NCBI GenBank assembly: GCA_021159265.1
Contig: JAGGSD010000409.1
Coordinates: 1-17,465 of the forward strand
Direction: 5' to 3'
Length of the DNA stretch: 17,465 nt
Source of the DNA: Syntrophobacterales bacterium
Lineage (GTDB): Bacteria; Desulfobacterota; Syntrophia; Syntrophales; UBA6807
Part shown: piece after piece, positions 8,433 to 14,537 of the stretch
Layout: every line of letters starts with the position of its first letter
How positions within the stretch are numbered: position 1 is the first letter of the stretch
Notes under the pieces: model-generated
Seen by the model: the letters and a program-made list of their open reading frames with translations, nothing else
Database searches by the model: none
What the model was told of the DNA's origin: nothing
Position numbers and translations under genes: made by a program

Positions 8433-9149
8433 TCAGTCGGTTCCTTCAGCCATATTGATAATTTTCTGTTTAGTCTCTTGATTATCGAATGTTTTCCTGA
8501 TGGCGGCTGACAGGGCATCATTAATTATTTCCTCAATCTTTTCTTCCGAGAAACGGAGATCTTCGATTGTAGGACTGCTCTCAACATTGACTTTAAACCG
8601 TGTTTTTGACTTCCGGACATCTGCAAAAACAACGGTGAGCTTGACGTTGGCAGTGTATTTTCTAACAGGCCATTTCTTGACGCAGTCAACTTTAAATTCA
8701 TGAATATTTCCGCCTATCACTATATTTCCCCATTCTTTCTTAATCGTGTCATCCTGAAGATTCCATTCCGGTGTTTCTGTGGAAAGCTCATATCCTGTTT
8801 TACTGAGATAATCCTGAAAGGCATGTGTTACCGCATCGGAAGGCCTGCGGAATTTGGGCAAGATGAGAATTTCAGTGCCGTCGGGTTTTGTAACCTTACC
8901 AATCGTCGTTTTGTCATCCACTTGACGCAAATCGTTGAATTTCGAAACAGTAAAGACGAGTTCCCGGACCTTTTCATTCGATACCCGGACTGTATCCACA
9001 GGTTCATATTTTATATCGACACTGTAAAGACTTACTTCCGCACAGGAAGCAAGAAAAATTAAAAAACAGAAAGTGATCAGTAACAACGTAACCGTCAATA
9101 AGATGGAACACTTTTTTTCATAGCCGGATTTTACAGCGAGCTTTTTCAT
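8433..9149 (-). CDS. Predicted lipoprotein, YajG-like
   Basis: About 238 residues. A basic N-terminus (MKKLAVKSGYEKK), a long hydrophobic stretch and lipobox LASC (Cys36) mark a lipoprotein signal. The mature part follows the pattern of the YajG family: a beta-strand VRELVFTVSKFNDLR, a short loop, DAVTHAFQDYLSKTGYEL, a strand with GNIVIGGNIHEFKV, then alternating strands and a C-terminal amphipathic helix. The family's function is unknown; members are envelope lipoproteins. The ATG at 9149 is chosen over an in-frame TTG at 9155 because AAGGGGGA lies seven bases upstream. The gene stands alone and converges on the NUDIX gene. No promoter or terminator was identified with confidence; bases 9150-9396 hold only the downstream terminator of the DUF35 gene. 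Confidence 0.8.
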   Translation of the reverse strand: MKKLAVKSGYEKKCSILLTVTLLLITFCFLIFLASCAEVSLYSVDIKYEPVDTVRVSNEKVRELVFTVSKFNDLRQVDDKTTIGKVTKPDGTEILILPKFRRPSDAVTHAFQDYLSKTGYELSTETPEWNLQDDTIKKEWGNIVIGGNIHEFKVDCVKKWPVRKYTANVKLTVVFADVRKSKTRFKVNVESSPTIEDLRFSEEKIEEIINDALSAAIRKTFDNQETKQKIINMAEGTD

Positions 9150-9374
9150 ACTCAATTCCCCCTTCTGATTTTTAATAAGAAAACTAAGGAATCAAGAATA
9201 AATAAGTTATACAGATTGCGCCGGAATGTTGTTTGTCTCCAAGGCGTGTCGAGGCGCGCATAACGAGTTATGTAAGTTCTGACACAACACAGAAAACAAG
9301 CAAAAGGACAAGCAAGGTGTATGAGTTATTTATTCTTGCTGACTAACACGCAAAAAGCATAAAAGACAAGAGCG

Positions 9375-9400
9375 AAAAAAAACTTCTGAAATTCTCTCAG
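9375..9400 (-). terminator. Predicted Rho-independent terminator after the DUF35 gene
   Basis: On the minus strand CTGAGA-GAA-TTTCAG forms a six-pair stem (one G-U) with a three-base loop, followed by AAG and eight U (plus-strand A-tract 9375-9382). The stem includes the TGA stop codon of the DUF35 gene. The stem is short and AT-rich, so efficiency may be modest. Confidence 0.4.
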
Positions 9401-9825
9401 CTACCGGGTTTCGCAGAGCCGTCCGGCCTGAACTTAGGTAAAGTTACTAAATCCGTAACATCGTCAAAAAACACTTCCACCCGCATATCACACCGGATAT
9501 CCTCATTTTTGCATTCCACCATATTACTTGTCATCAGAGGACCTTCATCCAATTTGACGGCTACCACATTATAAGGAATCTCATCAGAAAATGAAGGAAA
9601 ATAGAGCTGATGGAAAAAAACCCATGACCATATTTTCCCCTTTCCGCTAAGCTTGATCCATTCGTGATTATGGGAGAGACATGCTGGACATACAGGGGTT
9701 GGGGGGAACCATATTTCTCCACAGTCAACACATTTTTGCATCCTCAGTTCGTGCTTTTTAAGAGCTGTCCAATAGGGCTTGTCGAAATCGTCCGGGGTCG
9801 GCAGTGGTTTAGTATATTGGGTCAT
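9397..9825 (-). CDS. DUF35 zinc-ribbon/OB-fold acyl-CoA-associated protein
   Basis: 142 residues. A rubredoxin-like zinc ribbon (C32-x2-C35 and C46-x2-C49) is followed by an OB-fold with GKGKIWSWVFFHQLYFPSF and the IPYNVVAVKLDEGPLMTSNMV strand pattern characteristic of DUF35. Such proteins are partners of thiolase-superfamily enzymes: the DUF35 domain of ChsH2 with Ltp2 in steroid degradation, BbsA with BbsB in anaerobic toluene degradation, and the archaeal thiolase/HMG-CoA synthase complex. They usually form a conduit or docking piece for the acyl-CoA. The start at 9825 has AGGAGG nine bases upstream; that sequence spans the stop of the preceding thiolase-like gene only seven bases away. 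An earlier ATG at 9830 stops after two codons. Confidence 0.92.
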   Translation of the reverse strand: MTQYTKPLPTPDDFDKPYWTALKKHELRMQKCVDCGEIWFPPTPVCPACLSHNHEWIKLSGKGKIWSWVFFHQLYFPSFSDEIPYNVVAVKLDEGPLMTSNMVECKNEDIRCDMRVEVFFDDVTDLVTLPKFRPDGSAKPGS

Positions 9826-9831
9826 CTCATG

Positions 9832-10971
9832 TTACCTCCTGAGAATATGTGATGAGCAAATAGGGGAACTGCAGATGTACTGTACTATCTCACAATCTTT
9901 CACTTGCCTGTCGCCACATTCGCCTCTTAACTGACGCACCGCCTCGGCGTGAAGCGCCCATCCCTGCATGTAGCTTTCCGAGCAGTGACCGCCACTGGTA
10001 TTAACAGGGAGCTCCCCGCCAAGCTCAATTCTACCCCCTCTAATCCAGCGGCCGCTTTCCCCCTTGGGACAAAACCCATAGCCTTCCAGACTGAGCATAA
10101 CTGTTGGAAGAAAATTATCATAGATTTGAGCGCAGTCAATTTCCCCGGGGCCAACACCTGCCATGGTGTAAACCTGATCAGCAACCAGTTTCATTGCGTT
10201 CCAGCCATAGTCTGGAGCGTGGTAGTACGGAGTGTGATTGGCTGCCTGACCCGTAGCCATGATATATACCGGCCGTTTTTTGCAGTCTTTTGCCCTTTCC
10301 GCGCTTGTGACGATAAGGCATACACCGCCATCGTTGATAAGGCAATAATCATAAATCCTGAGTGGGTAACAGATATATCTGGATTTCATGTATTGGTCCA
10401 TTGTTAAAGGCGTGCGCATAACCGCATTAAGGTTCATCGAAGCAAACTTTCTCTGAGATATCGCCAACACTCCCAGATCCTCCGCGGTAGTGCCATACTC
10501 ATGCATATGCCTCTGCCACATAAGGGCAAGGCTTGCCCCGGGAGAAGTCATACCAAAAGGGGAATTGTAACTATCGATCATCTGGGGCTCACTACCATAA
10601 GTTGCCCCGGCTGACCAGCCGTCATTTCCGTATATACAGGCCACAACATTTGCCATACCGGTATAGACGGCCATCGCCGCGTACTGAAGAGCAATGCCTG
10701 ACATTCTGCCTTCTGCCTCAAGAACATTGGTCAGCCTTGGGTTTTTTATGCCTGCCATAACACACATCTTACTGTAAGATGGAATACGGCTCATTATTAC
10801 GCCATCTATATCCTCTTTACGCAACCCGGAATCTTCGAGAGCGTTTTCAAAAGCCTCCAGACCAAGAGTGTAAGCATTTCTTCGCGGGTCCCGTTTTTTA
10901 TATAGAGCCCCGAACGGAGTGTTCCCCACACCTGCTATTGCAGTTTTGTCTCTAATATCTCTCAGTTTCAT
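9832..10971 (-). CDS. Thiolase-superfamily protein (SCP2/Ltp2-like), probably not a classical thiolase
   Basis: 379 residues with the duplicated thiolase fold: N-terminal AIAGVGNTPFG, TLGLEAFENALEDSGL, EGRMSGIALQYAAMAVYTG, GPGEIDCAQIYDNF and VNTSGGHCSESYMQGW. At the position of the nucleophilic cysteine (normally C-x-S-G) it has Arg89 (RMSG), and where classical enzymes carry GHP there is SYM with Tyr334; the H/N-x-x-F region reads IYDNF with Tyr284. These replacements recall Ltp2-type retro-aldolases, which pair with DUF35 proteins and use tyrosines. Likely role: C-C bond cleavage or formation on a branched or aromatic acyl-CoA, substrate unknown. Databases may label it acetyl-CoA acetyltransferase. 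GGAGG lies eight bases before the ATG. The DUF35 partner follows after seven bases. Confidence 0.88.
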   Translation of the reverse strand: MKLRDIRDKTAIAGVGNTPFGALYKKRDPRRNAYTLGLEAFENALEDSGLRKEDIDGVIMSRIPSYSKMCVMAGIKNPRLTNVLEAEGRMSGIALQYAAMAVYTGMANVVACIYGNDGWSAGATYGSEPQMIDSYNSPFGMTSPGASLALMWQRHMHEYGTTAEDLGVLAISQRKFASMNLNAVMRTPLTMDQYMKSRYICYPLRIYDYCLINDGGVCLIVTSAERAKDCKKRPVYIMATGQAANHTPYYHAPDYGWNAMKLVADQVYTMAGVGPGEIDCAQIYDNFLPTVMLSLEGYGFCPKGESGRWIRGGRIELGGELPVNTSGGHCSESYMQGWALHAEAVRQLRGECGDRQVKDCEIVQYICSSPICSSHILRR

Positions 10972-11098
10972 TATCAGAGCCTCCTTCTCCCGTCATCAAT
11001 ACCCTGAATTCGTTATGCTTCAATTGCAGCAAAAAGCCCTGATTGATGGCCGTGTCCAAAAGCTTTTCTATTATTCCCGGCATCTTTTGTTTTGTCAT
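10952..11098 (-). CDS. Possible small protein overlapping the thiolase-like start
   Basis: A 48-codon frame, MTKQKMPGIIEKLLDTAINQ and onward, with a regular amphipathic helix followed by LLQLKHNEFRVLMTGEGG, overlaps the first 20 bases of the thiolase-like gene. Its composition looks protein-like. The GGGGAGA sequence runs straight into the ATG, which is too close for a good Shine-Dalgarno; an in-frame TTG nine bases earlier has AAAGGA about four bases before it. It could be the first gene of the thiolase/DUF35 operon, a remnant, or chance. No function is proposed. Confidence 0.35.
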   Translation of the reverse strand: MTKQKMPGIIEKLLDTAINQGFLLQLKHNEFRVLMTGEGGSDNETERY

Positions 11099-11160
11099 TC
11101 TCCCCAAGTTGTCCTTTGTCTGTATGCATGCTCAGATTATGATTTCAATTAATTAAAACA

Positions 11161-11295
11161 CATTCGTGAAAAGTCGAAAATGCCGTCATTGCTAGCGGAG
11201 CGAAGCAATCTCACATATTGTAACTACTTGTATTTATTAGATTGCTTCGTCACTACGCTCCTCGCAATGACTCGGTGGATGACTTTTTACAAATG
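11161..11295. repeat. REP-like imperfect palindrome between thiolase unit and rfaE2
   Basis: Inner arms 11185-11211 (begins GTCATTGC, ends GAAGCAATCT) and 11239-11271 are inverted copies differing by about six bases in length. Outer arms 11161-11175 (CATTCGTGAAAAGTC) and 11281-11295 match as reverse complements at 13 of 15 positions. The whole resembles the GTCATTGCGAGGAGCG...GAAGCAATCT repeats that I recall as abundant in many Desulfobacterota genomes. It lies 30 bp past the rfaE2 stop and could end or stabilise that transcript. Confidence 0.75.
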
Positions 11296-11325
11296 CGTCA
11301 ACTTTGGGAAGTGGTAAAATTTATT

Positions 11326-11805
11326 CTATTTCGTGTATGCCGTTATTATTTTTGTTATTATTTTTGTTGTAGATATTCCTTTCAGATGAGGCATAATAAC
11401 TACACTGCCGCCCCATTCTTTTACCAATTTTCCACCTACAACATTTTCTTCGGTCCAGTCGCCTCCTTTGACAATGATATGGGGTTTGAGGCATTCAATC
11501 AGGCGAAGAGGTGTGTCATCATCGAAGATAGTCACATAATCTACAGCTTCGAGAGAAGCTACTACATAAGCTCTTTCATTTTGAGGGATGAGGGGTCGCT
11601 GTTTACCTTTGATCGATTGAACAGAGGCATCACTGTTGATTGCAAGAACCAGAATGTCACCCAGTTTTTTTGCCTCATTGAGATATCTTGCATGACCGGC
11701 ATGAAGAATATCGAAGCAGCCATTGGTAAAAACAATTCTTTTCCCTTCTTTTTTCTGTTTTTCAATAGCTTTCTTCAGACGGTCTTTTGATAAGATTTTG
11801 TTCAT
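11326..11805 (-). CDS. rfaE2: D-glycero-beta-D-manno-heptose 1-phosphate adenylyltransferase (RfaE domain II)
   Basis: 159 residues, the usual size of a free-standing RfaE2, which transfers AMP from ATP to heptose-1-phosphate to give ADP-heptose for the LPS core. The cytidylyltransferase-type nucleotide-binding signature is intact: RIVFTNGCFDILHAGHARYL with H35-x2-H38, then VLAINSDASVQSIKG, and the C-terminal GGDWTEENVVGG and STTKIITKI (the ISTT contact). The kinase half of HldE is absent and must be encoded elsewhere. The ATG at 11805 has GAAAGAG five bases upstream. It is the last gene of the serC-to-rfaE2 run, now separated from comF by a 212-bp inserted element. This could disturb coupling, but its own weak ribosome site is retained. 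Confidence 0.95.
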   Translation of the reverse strand: MNKILSKDRLKKAIEKQKKEGKRIVFTNGCFDILHAGHARYLNEAKKLGDILVLAINSDASVQSIKGKQRPLIPQNERAYVVASLEAVDYVTIFDDDTPLRLIECLKPHIIVKGGDWTEENVVGGKLVKEWGGSVVIMPHLKGISTTKIITKIITAYTK

Positions 11806-11816
11806 GCAGGCTCTTT

Positions 11817-12044
11817 CATTTTTTGTAACCGTTCACGGGTTCAAGGTTCCATTCTTGTCCCCGGACTGCATTTGGGATGCGTATTTACGAGAAAAGCGTC
11901 AGCTTCGTCAGGCCTGAAACAAAATCTGGAGCCAAATTGGCAATTATTTGCGAAAATGAGCATTTTTGACGAGGGCTTCAGGTCTTTAATGCCGCCTTTG
12001 TCCTTAACGCTGAACCATGAACCTGTGAACGGTTACCATTTTTT
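11817..12044. mobile_element. 212-bp MITE-like element with 8-bp target duplication (copy 1)
   Basis: The element proper is 11825-12036. Its ends are inverted repeats: the first 26 bases (begin GTAACCGTTCACGGGTTC) match the reverse complement of the last 26 at 23 positions. It is bordered on both sides by CATTTTTT (11817-11824 and 12037-12044), a perfect 8-bp target duplication. It has no transposase gene and no credible coding frame. Internal features include the palindrome TCAGGCCTGA (11908-11917) and an AAAATG-AG-CATTTT hairpin. Positions 11825-11959 recur at 17323-17465. GTAA termini with 8-bp duplications are, from memory, typical of IS66-family elements, so an IS66 transposase is the likely mobiliser (inference). 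The insertion overlaps the last two bases of the comF stop codon. Confidence 0.9.
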
Positions 12045-12780
12045 AACGCACTGCCCTTGCAAGAGTTAGAACTGCCACTTCATCTGCCTTGTGTCTGATC
12101 AGCATCCGGGAACATTCACGTGCCGTGCTCCCTGTTGTAAAAACATCGTCTACCAATAATATTTTTTCTCCCTTGATTTTCTCCGGGGTTTTTACTTCAA
12201 AAGCGCCTTTTACGTTTGATTTTCTTTCATTTCTTTTTAGCGAAGTTTGTGATTTGGTATAAACATTTCTTTTTAGCGTTGTGAAATCGAGGGGTATTGA
12301 AAATCTCATGGCAATTTCTCTTGCCAGGATAAGAGATTGATTAAATCCTCGTTGGGCTAATTTTTTTCGATGTAAAGGAATTGGAATAATTAACGTGTAA
12401 TCTCTGATATTGAGTGAATTGTACTCCGCCTGTGCCATAAGCTTTCCCAGAGTTTTACCTATTGTTATCTTTCCCTTGTATTTGAACAAGTGTATGGCTT
12501 TCAGCAATGCACCTTCGTATTTTCCCAAAGCCCTCGCTGTGGAAAAAAATGGTTTAGACAAAATACATTCTCCACAAAGGTGATCTTCATCTCCTGTACT
12601 CTGAAAGGGCAGCCCGCAACGTGTGCATTGTGGAGATCTAATGCAATTTATCCGGGAGCGGCACCCGGGACAGAAAGAATAATTTTCGTTTTCCATCAGG
12701 GGGGTTCCGCATATTAAACACCTTGGAGGAAATATAATATCGGTTAGACCAGCGATGATACTTTCAATATTACATGCCAT
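12043..12780 (-). CDS. ComF family phosphoribosyltransferase-like protein
   Basis: About 245 residues. An N-terminal double zinc-finger region has cysteine pairs CLIC, CPGC, CTRC and CGEC. The C-terminal half is a type I PRTase-like fold with the PRPP-loop motif KILLVDDVFTTGST and the ComF signature LIIPIPLHRKKLAQRGFNQS. In transformable bacteria ComF supports DNA uptake; in others the role is unclear. The ATG at 12780 is preferred, overlapping the rsfS stop by 11 bases, though its Shine-Dalgarno is poor; an in-frame TTG at 12804 would add eight residues. The last codon and stop (CGT TAA) abut the MITE-like element, whose target duplication supplies two bases of the stop, so the protein end is intact. 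Confidence 0.92.
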   Translation of the reverse strand: MACNIESIIAGLTDIIFPPRCLICGTPLMENENYSFCPGCRSRINCIRSPQCTRCGLPFQSTGDEDHLCGECILSKPFFSTARALGKYEGALLKAIHLFKYKGKITIGKTLGKLMAQAEYNSLNIRDYTLIIPIPLHRKKLAQRGFNQSLILAREIAMRFSIPLDFTTLKRNVYTKSQTSLKRNERKSNVKGAFEVKTPEKIKGEKILLVDDVFTTGSTARECSRMLIRHKADEVAVLTLARAVR

Positions 12781-13171
12781 TGTCGAGAGAGGTAATCTTT
12801 TCAACGCTTTCTTCTATAATCATACTTGGAGCATCTGACCATAATCTTTCAATATCATAAAATTCTCTTGTGGGCTCATAGAATATATGTATGATTACAT
12901 CACCGTAATCCATGAGGATCCAATTTCCGGAGTTTTTGCCTTCAATTCCAAGAGGAAGTATGCCCGATTTTTTTAATGTTTCCTCGATAAATCCAGCAAT
13001 TGCCTTGACCTGCCGATCGGAAGTTCCGCTGCATATGATAAAATAATCTGCAAAGGATGATAGTTCTTTAACTTTTAAGATAGTGAGGTTTTTTGCTTTT
13101 TTCCCCAGCGCTGCGTTTATGCACCGGAGAACAGTATTTCTTGTTTCTGGCTGGTTAATAACTAATATCAC
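12770..13171 (-). CDS. rsfS: Ribosome silencing factor RsfS (Iojap/YbeB family)
   Basis: Up to 133 residues; the core VLRCINAALGKKAKNLTILKV, FADYFIICSGTSDRQVKAIA, LPLGIEGKNSGNWILMDYGDVIIHIF and REFYDIERLWSDAP is diagnostic. RsfS binds ribosomal protein uL14 and blocks subunit joining when nutrients are scarce. Start codon is uncertain: the only standard in-frame candidate near the 5' end, GTG at 13171, lies inside the Shine-Dalgarno itself, and alignment to E. coli RsfS points to a start about four codons further in, at an ATT (13159-13157). Embedded between purA (about 43 bp upstream) and comF (overlapping). Confidence 0.93.
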   Translation of the reverse strand: MILVINQPETRNTVLRCINAALGKKAKNLTILKVKELSSFADYFIICSGTSDRQVKAIAGFIEETLKKSGILPLGIEGKNSGNWILMDYGDVIIHIFYEPTREFYDIERLWSDAPSMIIEESVEKITSLDNGM

Positions 13172-13175
13172 CTCC
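13167..13175 (-). promoter_or_regulatory. Extended Shine-Dalgarno of rsfS overlapping its apparent GTG start
   Basis: The minus strand reads GGAGGTGAT, a nine-base complement of the common 16S rRNA 3' tail. The GTG annotated as the start lies within it, so the ribosome would need to start downstream; ATT at 13159 is 11 bases after GGAGG. Confidence 0.6.
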
Positions 13176-13214
13176 CTTGGTAGAATAAGGCTAACAGATT
13201 AAGGATTAGAGTCT

Positions 13215-14519
13215 TTAGCCTTTCTTTTCGAAAGGACTTTTCAGGATAATTGTTTCGTTCCTGCCTGCTCCCACAGAAATGAGTATGACTGGAACTCCGG
13301 CGAGTTCTTCGAGTCTTTGGATGTACCTTTTAGCGGCAACGGGTAACTCTTCGAAATTTTTCAATTTAGTGATATCATCTTTCCAGCCGTCAAACTCTTC
13401 GTAGATGGGCCGGCAATTTTTAAAGACCTTCAGATTGGAAGGAACATGTTCTGTAAATACTCCATCATCCGTCTTATACCCCGCACAGATTTTTAATCTG
13501 TCAATACCTGTCAGGACGTCGAGTTTGGTTATTGCAATTCCCGTAATACCCGAAACCCTGACAGATTGTTTTACAAGAACCATATCGAGCCATCCGCAAC
13601 GGCGTTTTCTGCCCGTTGTAGCGCCAAATTCCTTCCCCACCTTTTGGATTCTTTCCCCTGTTTCATCTGTTAATTCCGTGATGAAGGGACCTTCTCCGAC
13701 TCTTGTCGTGTAGGCTTTACAGATACCCACAACAGCATCCACTTTTGTGGGCCCAAAACCGGTTCCGCAGCAAGCGCTGCCGGATACTGTATTTGATGAG
13801 GTAACAAAGGGAAAAGTACCGTGGTCAATATCAAGGTGGCAACCCTGCGCGCCTTCAAAGAGGATGTTTTTCCCCTTCTTAAATTCTCTGTCGATAATAA
13901 CCGAAGTGTTTGCCGCGTACTTTTTCAAGCGGTCGGCGTATTCATTGTACTCTTTGTATATAATCTCGCCATCCACTGGTTCTTCCTTGCAAAATTCTGT
14001 CAAATAGAAGTTTTTTTCTTCTAAGTTGTTTTTTAATTTTTCACGAAATATCTCGTCGTCGAGAAGATCACAAAGCCTGATACCTGCGCGGGAAATTTTG
14101 TCTTCATAGGCGGGGCCTATCCCGCGTCCGGTTGTTCCGATTTTGGCTTTTCCCTTTCTGTTTTCACGGGCGCTGTCCAGTCTTTGATGATAGGGCATAA
14201 TAATATGTGCGTATTCACTTATGAACAGCTTAGTATCAGGCGGAAAGATCTGTCGTTCTTCGAGTTCATCAATTTCCTGCAAGAGGACTTTGGGATTAAT
14301 AACCATTCCGTTTCCCAGGATGCATATTTTCCCGTTGTGGAGAATACCCGACGGTATCAAATGAACAATGGTTTGTTCTCCTTTAACCACCAGGGTGTGA
14401 CCGGCATTATTTCCGCCCTGGAAGCGGGCAATGACGTCGGCCTCCCGGGCGTAAAGATCGACAATTTTGCCCTTACCTTCATCGCCCCACTGTGTTCCAA
14501 TAACGATAACAGTTGCCAT
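13215..14519 (-). CDS. purA: Adenylosuccinate synthetase
   Basis: 434 residues, full length. It joins IMP and aspartate with GTP hydrolysis to make adenylosuccinate, the first committed step to AMP. Hallmarks: the P-loop-like IGTQWGDEGKGK with catalytic Asp13, NNAGHT with His41, TTGRGIGPAYEDK, LFEGAQGCHLDIDHGTFP, TRVGEGPFITE and GATTGRKRRCGWLD. Numbering of Asp13 and His41 matches the E. coli enzyme. GGAG lies seven bases before the ATG. It begins 18 bp after the serA stop, so it is co-transcribed with serC and serA. Confidence 0.98.
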   Translation of the reverse strand: MATVIVIGTQWGDEGKGKIVDLYAREADVIARFQGGNNAGHTLVVKGEQTIVHLIPSGILHNGKICILGNGMVINPKVLLQEIDELEERQIFPPDTKLFISEYAHIIMPYHQRLDSARENRKGKAKIGTTGRGIGPAYEDKISRAGIRLCDLLDDEIFREKLKNNLEEKNFYLTEFCKEEPVDGEIIYKEYNEYADRLKKYAANTSVIIDREFKKGKNILFEGAQGCHLDIDHGTFPFVTSSNTVSGSACCGTGFGPTKVDAVVGICKAYTTRVGEGPFITELTDETGERIQKVGKEFGATTGRKRRCGWLDMVLVKQSVRVSGITGIAITKLDVLTGIDRLKICAGYKTDDGVFTEHVPSNLKVFKNCRPIYEEFDGWKDDITKLKNFEELPVAAKRYIQRLEELAGVPVILISVGAGRNETIILKSPFEKKG

Positions 14520-14537
14520 AATTTGTCTCCGGAAAAA

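Noticed and set aside
8353..8481. 42-codon plus-strand ORF with a GGGAG site before its ATG
   Set aside because: Overlaps antisense to the lipoprotein gene's 3' end, has no recognisable pattern, and is short enough to be chance.
9150..9396. Possible regulatory or RNA element with CATAAC/GTTATG inverted repeat near 9259-9272
   Set aside because: A six-base arm with two-base spacing is too small to assert; no promoter or folded RNA motif could be supported.
11326..11805. Truncated HldE missing its kinase domain, as a broken gene
   Set aside because: Length and intact motifs match the normal free-standing RfaE2 form seen in many genomes; the kinase is commonly a separate gene.
11872..12069. 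65-codon ORF running through the MITE-like element
   Set aside because: Extends beyond the element end into comF antisense, has no ribosome site, and the element shows no protein-like constraint; not a transposase.
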